NCBI GenBank assembly: GCA_900546265.1 | Contig: URCA01000006.1 | Location: 1 to 64,000 of the forward strand | Origin: an uncultured Oscillospiraceae bacterium | Lineage (GTDB): Bacteria > Bacillota > Clostridia > Oscillospirales > Acutalibacteraceae | Direction: 5' to 3' | Length of the DNA stretch: 64,000 nt | Part shown: positions 7,766 to 15,054 of the stretch, in pieces | Layout: each line of letters begins with the position of its first letter | Numbering within the stretch: the first letter of the stretch is position 1 | Translations under genes and position numbers: made by a program | The notes under the pieces: generated by a model | What the model saw: the letters and a program-made list of their open reading frames with translations, nothing else | Told to the model about the DNA's origin: nothing | Database searches by the model: none

Positions 7766-9391
7766 TCAGATGTCCGCCAATATTTCCATACCATTCTTCA
7801 GCACTATCTGTATCTGCTCCTTGGATACCACCCGGATGCATCGCACCAGCTGGCGGATGATGATGTTGTCGTAGGGCATCGGCACCGTTTCGTACTTCTT
7901 CAGCACCTCTTCAATCTCCTGTATCACCGCCTCATCCACTATCGTGGTTCCCTCCCTCGCTTCGGCCTGTTCCAGCCGGGTGGTCAACATCTCGATGCTG
8001 TCCGCCATCTGCTTGAATTCGGCCTCACAGCGCTCCACACCGCCGTTCTCCACGCATTTGCGCACCAGCTCCATCCGCTGGTTCCGCAGCGCCTGTATCT
8101 GCGCTTGAATGGTGTAGATTTCTTCCGAACCTCCACCATGCAGGGCGCGGCCAACGTTGTTCCGCAGCACTTCGATGGCGGAGCCTTGGGAGAGTAGCGT
8201 CCGGCTCAGCTCCCGTACGATCCCTGTCTGCAGCGTATCCTCCTCCAGCGTGGGAGAATCCGGACAGTATTTCTTCCCGTTCTCTAGGCGGTTCACGCAC
8301 CGCCAAACGATTTTCTTGGTACCATTGCGCGCCCAAGTGGTTCGCCGGTAGCGAGAGCCACACTGGCCACAGACCAGCAGTTCGGTCAGGGCGTACTTGC
8401 TGCTGTATTTCCCCAGTTCGGTCTTTCCTTTGCTCGACGTCTTTCGCTTGCTCCGCCGGCGAGCCAGTTCCTCCTGCACCCGGTCGAAAGTGGCGCCGTC
8501 GACAATCGCCGGATGGTTGTTGGATACATAATACTGGGAGCGTTCACCATGGTTCTTCTTGGATCTCTTGGCTAACACATTGGGAACATAGGTCTTCTGC
8601 AGCAGGGCATCGCCCCGGTACCGCTCGTTTTGCAGCATATTGTGAATGGTCTCGATCCGCCATATGGAATTGCCCTTGGGTGTCGGGATCTGGTCTTCCT
8701 CCAGCCCCGTCTTTATCTGTCGTAGGCTCTTTCCGGCCAGAAATTCCCGGTATATCCGCCGGACGGTTTCCGCTTCCTCCTCCACAATCTCCGGTTCCCC
8801 GTCGGCGCCCCGCTGGTATCCAAGCATGGAGCCGTAGTTCATAGGCACCTTGCCGTTCATGAAGCTGCGTTGCTTGCCCCATGTGACATTGCCGCTGATG
8901 GATTCCGACTCCGACTGGGAGAAAATGCTGTAGATCGACAGATAGGTTTCGGAGCCCATGTCCAGCGTGTCGATGTTCTCTTTTTCAAAGGTGATGCCAA
9001 TATCCAGCGCGGCCAACAGACGGATATAGTGGAGGCAGTCCACGATGTTGCGAGAAAAACGGGACACCGACTTGATGAGAATCCGGTCAATTTTGCCCTG
9101 CTTGCACTTGCGGATCATCTTCATGAACTCGGGCCGTTTCTCCGCGCTGGTGCCGGTCAATCCCTTATCGGCGAAAATGCCGACGAACTCCCACTCCGGG
9201 TTCTTCTGGATTTTCTCGGTGTAATAGGCCTTCTGGGTCTCGTAGCTATTCTCCTGTTCCTCCTGTTTGGTGGATACCCGGCAGTAGGCCGCCACGCGGA
9301 GCTGCCGGTATTTAGCGCGGTTCTCCGGCTGTAATTCAGGAAGCGGCGGAATGACCGTGACCTTCTTCGCCGGCATTGTCTGCTGCATCAT
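7766..9391 (-). CDS. Large serine recombinase (site-specific integrase), third of the operon
   Basis: A 541-residue large serine recombinase, expected to cut and join attachment sites for integration and excision. Residues about 30-180 are the catalytic domain, with the nucleophile Ser in AYCRVSTKQ, the LTGTSAEKRPEF segment and SVSRFSRN. Residues about 195-300 are the recombinase domain (MLGYQRGADGEPEIVEEEAE, SIWRIETIHNMLQNERYRGD). A zinc ribbon follows (LVCGQCGSRYRR, then a CVNRLENGKKYC segment), and then a coiled coil (IQAQIQALRNQRMELVRK, DSIEMLTTRLEQAE) and a C-terminal region. All catalytic residues seem intact. The start region (MMQQTMPAKK) overlaps the end of the preceding gene by 56 bases, so starts at 9391, 9388 or 9376 are possible; a GGAGGAGGA precedes. 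It is the last gene before a strong terminator. Confidence 0.92.
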   Translation of the reverse strand: MMQQTMPAKKVTVIPPLPELQPENRAKYRQLRVAAYCRVSTKQEEQENSYETQKAYYTEKIQKNPEWEFVGIFADKGLTGTSAEKRPEFMKMIRKCKQGKIDRILIKSVSRFSRNIVDCLHYIRLLAALDIGITFEKENIDTLDMGSETYLSIYSIFSQSESESISGNVTWGKQRSFMNGKVPMNYGSMLGYQRGADGEPEIVEEEAETVRRIYREFLAGKSLRQIKTGLEEDQIPTPKGNSIWRIETIHNMLQNERYRGDALLQKTYVPNVLAKRSKKNHGERSQYYVSNNHPAIVDGATFDRVQEELARRRSKRKTSSKGKTELGKYSSKYALTELLVCGQCGSRYRRTTWARNGTKKIVWRCVNRLENGKKYCPDSPTLEEDTLQTGIVRELSRTLLSQGSAIEVLRNNVGRALHGGGSEEIYTIQAQIQALRNQRMELVRKCVENGGVERCEAEFKQMADSIEMLTTRLEQAEAREGTTIVDEAVIQEIEEVLKKYETVPMPYDNIIIRQLVRCIRVVSKEQIQIVLKNGMEILADI

Positions 9392-10241
9392 ACTGGATGA
9401 AGTCCTCCTCCCCGATCACTTGACTGTTGATGAGCTCCAGGGATATGTTCCCGTCCGGTTTGATCCGGATGTGCGACACCACTTTATCGAACAGTTCTTC
9501 CGAAGATACAGAAAGCGGAACCGCTTTTCGCAGTTCCGCTTGTATCACGTCCGACAGATGACGGGTGTTGTCGATTTCATCGTATTTCTTCGCCGTATAC
9601 GCGAGGATATCCAATTTCAGCTGTTCCTTGTCTGCCACTGTGTCACACAATCTTCTGCAAATCTTTTCTTCCAATCGTTTGACGGTTTCAGAGGGAGTAT
9701 AGTTAGAAGATCCAATATCCACCATGTCCGGGTAGGAAGCCACGCCATCCAGAAGGACGCCGACAGCATTCATAAGCTGTACATCCGTCAGTTTAACAGA
9801 TATGGAACAGCCGACACATTTCCATTGCGTGGCACGGCGCTTATCGTATACCCGATGCAGTGGTCGTCCGCAGCGATCACACACAACTTTGGCCCGCATA
9901 TGGCGGGGAAATTCACAATAAAGTGGCGTCTTGGTTGTTTGCTTCTCTTCCTTCAGTGAATGAACCGCCCGAAGCTCCGCTTGTGTGATTAGCGGTGGGA
10001 ATACGGTGGAAGCACAGTATCGTTCATCCTCTAGTATGCGTTTCACCCTATGCTTGTTCCACTGATATTCTCCGGGCAGAAAGCATACCCGGCGTTCCGT
10101 CAGGTCTTTTGCCAAGGCAGCATAGGACGCCCCTTGCCGGTATCGGGCAAACATATTGCGCACTTCACAGGCTTCTTGTTCGCATATTCGGATTTCTCCC
10201 TGTTTCATCATATAACCGAATGGGATTTTCCGATTCTTCAT
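9336..10241 (-). CDS. Recombinase-like protein lacking the catalytic domain
   Basis: A 301-residue protein starting at the ATG at 10241, which forms an ATGA overlap with the stop of the preceding recombinase. It begins directly in the recombinase domain (IPFGYMMKQGEIRICEQEAC, FARYRQGASYAALAKDLTER, WNKHRVKRILEDERYC), has a zinc ribbon (VVCDRCGRPLHRV, QWKCVGCSI) and a helical C-terminal region with a coiled coil (PSETVKRLEEKICRRLCD). The N-terminal resolvase domain with its Ser nucleophile is absent. It therefore cannot cut DNA itself; it probably joins a hetero-oligomer with the flanking recombinases or recognises a site. Domainless middle genes of this kind occur in three-recombinase modules of clostridial elements, from memory. 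The longer open frame to 10313 is only an upstream extension. Confidence 0.85.
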   Translation of the reverse strand: MKNRKIPFGYMMKQGEIRICEQEACEVRNMFARYRQGASYAALAKDLTERRVCFLPGEYQWNKHRVKRILEDERYCASTVFPPLITQAELRAVHSLKEEKQTTKTPLYCEFPRHMRAKVVCDRCGRPLHRVYDKRRATQWKCVGCSISVKLTDVQLMNAVGVLLDGVASYPDMVDIGSSNYTPSETVKRLEEKICRRLCDTVADKEQLKLDILAYTAKKYDEIDNTRHLSDVIQAELRKAVPLSVSSEELFDKVVSHIRIKPDGNISLELINSQVIGEEDFIQYDAADNAGEEGHGHSAAS

Positions 10242-11794
10242 ACCGCTATCCCCCGTTTCCGTTCTGGCAGCTGCTCCCGCAGCTCCAGTCCCCCCAGCAG
10301 GACGAATCGGCAACTGTTGGGCGCTTCGGCGTGAATTTCTTTGACCGTATCCGCAAACAACTCCCTATTGAATTCCACAACCGGGCCATCCAATGTCATA
10401 TACCATTCATTCAGTTCACGAAGTTCCGCCAGCCTGCTTCCCTCTTCACCGTCATCCAACAAGCGGCGTCTGGTCAAGACCAGTTCCGATTCTTGCTGAT
10501 GGATGTCACGGCATTGTGCCGTATACTCTGCCGCATCTATATACCCTTTTCTCTTCAGTTGGGTCAGAAGTCGTTCCTGTCCCCGCAACTCTGCGATTCT
10601 TTGATTGAGCTCTCCCACTCGTATCGGCTGGTTGCTGTGCTGCATCGTTTCCAGCAGCTTGACAGTCTCTTCCAGAAGAGAATGCCGATAACGCCAGAGC
10701 TTATCGGACAGCCGTATGAATGCTTCCTCAATGTCACTTTCCAGCAGCAAAGGAGACGGGCATTCTATGACGCTGGCATTGTGACCCCGACAGTCCCAGT
10801 ATCGCTTCCCTCGGATATCCCGTCTTCGAAAGTACCGGCCGCATCGGCCGCAGATAATCTTTCTGGTAAACGTACAGGTCTGTTCCGGTGCCGCCGGTCT
10901 TTCCCGTAGTTTCCACAACCGTTTGGCCTGCTCGAACACTCCCGGCGACAGAATGGCCGGATTCGTATCCTCCACATAATACTGCGCCCGTTCCCCGCGA
11001 TTGCGCCGCTGTTGAAAGGGTAGGGCGTCCGTCGTATATTTCTTTTGGAGCAGGGCGTTTCCAGCATAGCGATCATTACAGAGAATATAGCTGACTGAGT
11101 GGATATACCATTTGTCAAATCCGTTCAGCTTAATCGCCTGCGTAGCGTTAAGCCTATCGGTAATGGCCTTTTTCCCCATACCAGAAAGATACCAGTCAAA
11201 GATTAGCCGGACAATCCGAGCCTCTTCCTCCACAATAACGAATTTCCCACCTATTATTCGATATCCATATGGCGCGGAACTTGGAAGAAAGGTTCCATTC
11301 TGCATCCGCTTCTGGCATGACCAGCGCTGGTTCTGGGAGATGGAGATGGATTCCTGCTGTGCCCTGACGCCGGACAGGGCCAGCATAGTCTCATTGGCCA
11401 GCTTGTCGGTCCGCATGTTTTCATTCTCGAACCACACCGTCACGCCCAGCTGCCGCAGTTCCCGCAGCGCCTCCAGGAACTCCATGGTGTTGCGCGCGAA
11501 CCGGGAGGTGGACTTCACCAGGATTAGATCGATCTGCCCTTTCCGACAATCGGCCATCAGACGGTTGAACTCATCCCGCTTGTCCATCCGTGTGCCGGTC
11601 AGTCCTTCGTCCGCGTAGACATCGGCCAGTTCCCACTCCGGGTTCTGTCCGATATACGCGGTGTAGTGGCGTACCTGTGCGAGGAAGGAGTTCAGTTGGT
11701 CGTCCGAGTCGCTGGATACCCGGCAGTAGGCAGCCACACGGAGCTTTTCCGCTGTTGTTCCCGCTCGGGCGTCAATGACATGGATTTCCCGCAC
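10238..11794 (-). CDS. Large serine recombinase, first of the operon
   Basis: A 518-residue large serine recombinase. The catalytic domain (residues about 18-160) has the Ser nucleophile in VAAYCRVSSDSDDQ, the segment YADEGLTGTRMDKRDEF and KSTSRFARNTMEF. The recombinase domain follows (APYGYRIIGGKFVIVEEEAR, YLSGMGKKAITDRLN, VSYILCNDRYAGNALLQKKY), then a zinc ribbon (IICGRCGRYFRRRD, WDCRGHNASVIEC), a coiled coil (RVGELNQRIAELRGQERLLT) and a C-terminal region. It should act in integration or excision with the two downstream genes. The start is the GTG at 11794, with AAAGGAG about nine bases before it. A possible leader of 19 codons (11772-11831) with its own GGAGG overlaps the start and could couple translation. 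It ends in an ATGA overlap with the next gene. Confidence 0.92.
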   Translation of the reverse strand: MREIHVIDARAGTTAEKLRVAAYCRVSSDSDDQLNSFLAQVRHYTAYIGQNPEWELADVYADEGLTGTRMDKRDEFNRLMADCRKGQIDLILVKSTSRFARNTMEFLEALRELRQLGVTVWFENENMRTDKLANETMLALSGVRAQQESISISQNQRWSCQKRMQNGTFLPSSAPYGYRIIGGKFVIVEEEARIVRLIFDWYLSGMGKKAITDRLNATQAIKLNGFDKWYIHSVSYILCNDRYAGNALLQKKYTTDALPFQQRRNRGERAQYYVEDTNPAILSPGVFEQAKRLWKLRERPAAPEQTCTFTRKIICGRCGRYFRRRDIRGKRYWDCRGHNASVIECPSPLLLESDIEEAFIRLSDKLWRYRHSLLEETVKLLETMQHSNQPIRVGELNQRIAELRGQERLLTQLKRKGYIDAAEYTAQCRDIHQQESELVLTRRRLLDDGEEGSRLAELRELNEWYMTLDGPVVEFNRELFADTVKEIHAEAPNSCRFVLLGGLELREQLPERKRGIAV

Positions 11795-11845
11795 GGCTGC
11801 CCGCTCCTTTCTCCCTTTTCAGCATAGACATGTGCTCATCCTCCT

Positions 11846-11886
11846 TGTTGTGTACTGCCGACGGCCTTCGCCGGCAGTACACAACA
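11846..11886. promoter_or_regulatory. 15-base inverted repeat before the recombinase genes
   Basis: TGTTGTGTACTGCCG (11846-11860) and CGGCAGTACACAACA (11872-11886) are perfect reverse complements around an 11-base loop. It lies between the small 48-residue gene and the first large recombinase, just upstream of a GGAGG site. It has no T run for termination in the direction of transcription. It could be an attenuator that tunes recombinase expression or a recombinase or regulator binding site. Confidence 0.55.
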
Positions 11887-11924
11887 ATACCACGAGGGTA
11901 CGAATCTATCTATTACCAACATCA

Positions 11925-12071
11925 CTAGACATAAGCGGCAATAGGGTGGTATACCTCGGCATTGTACCTATCGATCTGCCGGAACTGGGCTTTTGTGATG
12001 AGCCCCTGTTCCAGCAGCTCTTTCAGGATGGCCGTGATAAACAGATAGGCGGCCTCGTTCTCCAGATTCAT
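11925..12071 (-). CDS. Small conserved ICE protein
   Basis: A 48-residue protein that is too short for most gene finders. It starts at the ATG at 12071 with GGAGG eight bases ahead and ends at TAG at 11925. The sequence begins MNLENEAAYLFITAILKELL and continues with EQGLITKAQFRQIDRYNAEV, which reads as two or three amphipathic helices like those of SHOCT-type small domains. Similar tiny genes sit between the resolvase-like gene and the recombinases in related elements, as far as I recall. Its job is unknown; a regulatory or oligomerising partner of the recombinases is a guess. Confidence 0.7.
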   Translation of the reverse strand: MNLENEAAYLFITAILKELLEQGLITKAQFRQIDRYNAEVYHPIAAYV

Positions 12072-12082
12072 CGGTCCGCCTC

Positions 12083-12469
12083 CTAGAGCTGCATCTGCTG
12101 TTCGTTCGGATATTCCGGCCGGAAGTAGGGTTCGATGACACCGTTCGCCACGGTCACCACAGTCATTCCATACCGTTCAAACCGCAGCAGCAGGGCGTTT
12201 AATAAGGGGAGTTTCCGGCTAAGCCTGTCAATGGAAGTCATCACAAGCAGGTTCGCCTTTCCGCTCTTAGCCGCAGTCAAAGTCGGCTTGATGAGCTCTT
12301 CTGTCATGCGTGTCCCGCTTCCATGTATCCGGGATATGCCGACAATTTGGATCCCTTTATCTTCACAGAACTTTCGCAGCCTCTGCTCCTGACAATCCAA
12401 AGTCCATGCTACGTCCTTGGCACTGGCACAGCGGCAATACAACCAAGCACGTTTTTCTTCATTTCCCAT
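12083..12469 (-). CDS. Resolvase-like protein without the catalytic Ser
   Basis: A 128-residue protein that matches only the catalytic domain of serine recombinases. Residues 8-14 read WLYCRCAS where active enzymes have YCRVS; in an ungapped alignment the nucleophile position is Ala (the Ser comes one position later). Further conserved parts are the Q-E helix (LDCQEQRLRKFCEDKGIQIV), KANLLVMTSIDRLSRK with its Arg, and FERYGMTVVTVANGVIEPYF. The normal LTG segment is altered to GSGTRMTE. No DNA-binding domain follows. It therefore looks like a pseudo-enzyme that could modulate the large recombinases through the catalytic-domain interface. It starts at 12469, overlapping the end of the MazF gene by 11 bases, so translation is probably coupled. 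If the shifted Ser can serve, activity is not fully excluded. Confidence 0.75.
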   Translation of the reverse strand: MGNEEKRAWLYCRCASAKDVAWTLDCQEQRLRKFCEDKGIQIVGISRIHGSGTRMTEELIKPTLTAAKSGKANLLVMTSIDRLSRKLPLLNALLLRFERYGMTVVTVANGVIEPYFRPEYPNEQQMQL

Positions 12470-12827
12470 GACACAGCTCCTCCAGATATCGAATCCCGAA
12501 GCTGATTGCGATGGCCTCGTCCACCTGCTGCATTGACGTCGTGTCCAGATGACCCACGAAGCCCGTCAGCCGCCGCTTATCGATGGTGCGGATTTGCTCG
12601 AGTAGCACCACCGAATCCCGGGGAAGCTCCACCGCGGATATTGACACATGGGTGGGCAGGGTGGTCTTATCCTGCCGGCTGGTGATAGCCGCTACGATGG
12701 TCGTGGGGCTGAACCGGTTGCCCACATCGTTCTGAATCACTAATACTGGGCGGTTCCCGCCCTGCTCGGAGCCGATGACTGGTTCCAGACTGGCATAGTA
12801 GATTTCTCCTCTTTTCATGTTCGGCAT
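12459..12827 (-). CDS. mazF: MazF/PemK-type endoribonuclease toxin
   Basis: A 122-residue protein of the MazF/PemK family of mRNA-cutting toxins. Visible motifs are KRGEIYYASLEPVIGSEQGG, NRPVLVIQNDVGNRFSPTTI, VAAITSRQDK, the THVSISAVELPRDSVVLLEQ segment with IRTIDKRRL, and a C-terminal helix. Length and motifs are complete. The ATG at 12827 has GGAGG nine bases before it; the Met at residue 4 is an alternative. No MazE-type antitoxin gene is found immediately upstream, where it usually lies, so the protein may be an orphan held in check by another gene or may help keep the element in the cell. The 11-base overlap with the resolvase-like gene suggests a shared transcript with the recombination genes. 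Confidence 0.88.
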   Translation of the reverse strand: MPNMKRGEIYYASLEPVIGSEQGGNRPVLVIQNDVGNRFSPTTIVAAITSRQDKTTLPTHVSISAVELPRDSVVLLEQIRTIDKRRLTGFVGHLDTTSMQQVDEAIAISFGIRYLEELCHGK

Positions 12828-13205
12828 GATCTATATCCTCCTTGGGTAAGTAACCGGGCGGCAGGACAGAGTTCTGCCGCCCGCTCGATATCAATCGTCT
12901 TACCGTCGGTATTTGTCCTCGACATCCCCCGACATGAAAGGCCATGGTCCTTTCGGGAATGCATCGGACTGTTCTGGCGAACATCATGGGAATCTCACCC
13001 CCGCGTGGATCTCACCCGGCCGCCCCCATTGGTTGTGTCTGTGGCTGGACGGAAGTATCATGATCCCTTCTGCCTGTCTTCGCCTCCGCCGGCGCCACCC
13101 GGCGGTCAAGATGACTCTTTGCGGCTCGCTATTTGAACGGCAGCAGAAGGAACGTATCCGATGCACTGGATATGCAATTTTCAAAGTACAAGAAGGAGTA
13201 AAATG
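12828..13205. other. Gene-poor stretch upstream of mazF, with a hairpin
   Basis: About 380 bases without a convincing gene. It contains the hairpin CGGGCGGCAG/CTGCCGCCCG at 12855-12883, just before the mazF ribosome site, which could be an attenuator or the terminator of something upstream. A short - strand frame ending FMSGDVEDKYRR at about 12900 looks protein-like but has no clear start, so it could be the end of a decayed gene, possibly a lost antitoxin. Nothing else is recognised. Confidence 0.5.
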
Positions 13206-13243
13206 AGCCCCCTCACTTTCCATGCCGAAAAAGCGAGGGGGCT
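13206..13243 (-). terminator. Terminator after the sigma-like gene
   Basis: AGCCCCCTC (13206-13214) and GAGGGGGCT (13235-13243) form a GC-rich stem. Read on the - strand it lies 14 bases after the stop of the sigma-like gene and is followed by CATTTTAC, so it fits an intrinsic terminator with a short T run. Confidence 0.65.
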
Positions 13244-13256
13244 ATGCAGGGAAATT

Positions 13257-13763
13257 TTAAATTTTCATGGATTTCTTCAATTTGGCTACAGCTCGCTGTA
13301 TTCGACGACATATGGTGGATTGATTTACTCCATATCGTTCCGCCAATTCAGCCTCCGGCATCTGGTAAACATAATATTCAGAAAGCAGGGCTTGTTCCTC
13401 ATTCGAGAGCTTGTCCAGACAATCGGAAAGGGTTTCTGATAACACAGCTTTCTCTACCAGAGAAGCGATATTGGCCGAATCATCCGCTACGATATCGGCT
13501 CCAAGAAACTCGTCGGTGTCCAGCATGTCATAGGAGAACTCCCTATGCCGAATCGCCTCTTCCCGCAGATACTTCTGGCGACGCCGGTCGCGGTAGAAAG
13601 CGGCGTAGTCCTCCGGCGGAACCTCCAGCAGCATCCCATGCAGGGGAATGAACTGTTTTTCTCGATATGAGGCGTCTGCTTCTTTCCGTTTGAGCAACTC
13701 CTCGTAGCTAATTTCTTTATACTGACCATGTTTGCGTATAAAACACCTGTCGGTGCCTTTCAC
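13257..13763 (-). CDS. Sigma-70-like factor of conjugative elements
   Basis: A 168-residue protein. The C-terminal half is a typical sigma region 4 helix-turn-helix (LSNEEQALLSEYYVYQMPEA, ELAERYGVNQSTICRRIQRA, VAKLKK). The middle (EDYAAFYRDRRRQKYLREEA, IRHREFSYDMLDTDEFLGAD) resembles the sigma-like proteins found on many clostridial conjugative elements, which are thought to control excision and transfer genes. The N-terminus (IRKHGQYKEISYEELLKRKE) is not a standard region 2, so whether it can act as a full sigma factor is open. The start is the GTG at 13763, eight bases after a GGAGG. That GGAGG lies inside the right arm of an 18-base palindrome (13772-13812), so translation is probably controlled by RNA folding. 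It ends before a terminator, so it may form its own transcript. Confidence 0.8.
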   Translation of the reverse strand: MKGTDRCFIRKHGQYKEISYEELLKRKEADASYREKQFIPLHGMLLEVPPEDYAAFYRDRRRQKYLREEAIRHREFSYDMLDTDEFLGADIVADDSANIASLVEKAVLSETLSDCLDKLSNEEQALLSEYYVYQMPEAELAERYGVNQSTICRRIQRAVAKLKKSMKI

Positions 13764-13771
13764 GTTTTTTA

Positions 13772-13812
13772 CCTCCTGTCGGCGTTTTGGAAATCAAAAC
13801 GCCGACAGGAGG
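13772..13812 (-). promoter_or_regulatory. Perfect palindrome that hides the ribosome site of the sigma-like gene
   Basis: CCTCCTGTCGGCGTTTTG (13772-13789) and CAAAACGCCGACAGGAGG (13795-13812) are exact 18-base reverse complements around five bases. In the - strand RNA the distal arm ends in GGAGG, eight bases before the GTG start at 13763, so the stable hairpin would block ribosome access. No T run follows, which argues against a terminator. It could be opened by a protein, a temperature change or upstream translation, or the DNA palindrome could be an operator. Confidence 0.75.
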
Positions 13813-14227
13813 GCCGCGGCAGCCAGCCGGGCTCGGTCGGGCACTAGGATAAACTGTGGCATAATGAAAACAGCCAAACTCACCGGATTCTAAGAAACCG
13901 GCAAATTTGGCTGTACGGTTGGTTTGTTCACTCTTGGGGGCGGCGGTTGTCGTCCTCGACTATATATTTGTTCCTTTTTCGGTGCTTTTGACGACGCCCT
14001 TCCCTGCAAGTTGCTTTGTGCTCTTTGCCAACATTTAGTGCGTTAACAATATTTTTACAACTAGACAGCAAAAGATCACTCCAACCGCATGGCAGCACAG
14101 CCAAGCGGTTGGGGTGCTGTCTAAGCGGGCGGTTCTGCCACGCCAAATTGATACATATGGCTTTTTACATAAAATATCCGTGCTTCAATATCCATAGACA
14201 TACGATCCTTTCAACAAATGATAAGCC
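13813..14227. other. Junction between recombination module and cargo, no clear gene
   Basis: About 415 bases with no convincing gene. It includes the terminator at 13870-13914 and a weaker hairpin CCAACCGC/GCGGTTGG near 14077-14108. A 72-codon frame from a TTG at 14146 to 13928 has no ribosome site and a Lys/Arg-rich sequence, so it was not accepted. This is where the cargo meets the core of the element; no insertion sequence or attachment-like repeat is visible. Confidence 0.5.
13870..13914 (-). terminator. Terminator at the downstream end of the sugar gene cluster
   Basis: ACAGCCAAA (13870-13878) and TTTGGCTGT (13906-13914), with an inner CCGG/CCGG pair, form a stem that on the - strand is followed by TTTTCATT. 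It lies about 310 bases after the isomerase stop, so it could end the long leftward transcript. Confidence 0.55.
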
Positions 14228-15043
14228 TTAGTCCAATGAATTTAAATACTCCAAGCTAAGGCCGGCACATTCCAACGGTGTTTTACCATAACTTGGTTGA
14301 TCTTGCTCTACAACCATCCATTTGGCGCCGCACTCCTTAGCTGAGGACAAAATGGACGGAACATTCTGTATCCCCATTCCTAAGGGCCTATACTGAAATG
14401 ACTGAGACACCTGCTTTTTCTTATCTTCATCAACTCCAATCAATGCATACATATTTTCACTTCTTGTACCAGAATAATCTTTCAAGTGAACTAAATCGAT
14501 CCGGCCGGCATATTTGCGCAAGTAGGCACACGGATCTTCGCCAGCCACATTCACCCAACAGGTATCAAACTCCGTTTGCAGCAGTTCGGAGGGGACCTCC
14601 TCATACATAAGGTCAATGGCGTACTTCCCATCTATTTTGATAAATTCAAAATCATGGTTATGATACCCCAACTTCAAACCGAGAGCCAGCGCTTTTTCAC
14701 CCAGACCTTTTGTCAGTTCCAGCATTTCTGCAAATCGCGGCTGACCCGGACGGAACGTGCCAGGCAAAGAAGGGATTATGACGTACTGGCAACCAATATC
14801 CCGATAAACTTCCAATATCGCGGGATCGCTTATCATACTCATGAAAGGTACATGTGCGGAAATAGGAACCAGTCCGGCGTCTTTACACATCTTGTTTACT
14901 TCACGCGCATCATGACCGAAAAGACCGGCAAATTCTACCCCGTCATAGCCTATTTCTTTCACCTTTTGAAGCGTACCCGCAAAGTCCGCTTCCATATCCT
15001 CGCGAACCGAATACAGCTGCAGTGCTACAGGAAAGTCTTTCAT
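14228..15043 (-). CDS. Sugar phosphate isomerase/epimerase-like TIM barrel protein
   Basis: A 271-residue protein of the xylose isomerase-like TIM barrel family (AP endonuclease 2 superfamily), whose members interconvert sugars or inositol derivatives in the cytoplasm. Visible parts are FPVALQLYSVREDMEADFAG, KVKEIGYDGVEFAGLFG, LVPISAHVPF, LKLGYHNHDFEF with a metal-ligand His/Asp pair, LLQTEFDTCWVNVAGEDP, IDLVHLKDY and WMVVEQDQPSYGKTPLECAG. Acidic and His residues at strand ends fit a divalent metal site. It has no signal peptide. It starts at the ATG at 15043 after AGAGGTG, 11 bases past the stop of the oxidoreductase gene, and the two commonly work as a pair in sugar catabolism. Last gene of the cargo cluster. 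The true substrate is unknown. Confidence 0.88.
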   Translation of the reverse strand: MKDFPVALQLYSVREDMEADFAGTLQKVKEIGYDGVEFAGLFGHDAREVNKMCKDAGLVPISAHVPFMSMISDPAILEVYRDIGCQYVIIPSLPGTFRPGQPRFAEMLELTKGLGEKALALGLKLGYHNHDFEFIKIDGKYAIDLMYEEVPSELLQTEFDTCWVNVAGEDPCAYLRKYAGRIDLVHLKDYSGTRSENMYALIGVDEDKKKQVSQSFQYRPLGMGIQNVPSILSSAKECGAKWMVVEQDQPSYGKTPLECAGLSLEYLNSLD

Positions 15044-15054
15044 TATTACACCTC

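Noticed and set aside
7640..7766. Defining the exact attachment site of the element here.
   Set aside because: No matching direct repeat can be checked because the other end of the element is outside the window.
12984..13223. A 79-codon frame on the - strand with many Arg codons.
   Set aside because: It overlaps the terminator of the sigma-like gene, and its composition is that of GC-rich non-coding DNA.
13928..14146. A 72-codon frame on the - strand near the cargo edge.
   Set aside because: It starts at TTG without a ribosome site and has a Lys/Arg-rich composition without recognisable domains.
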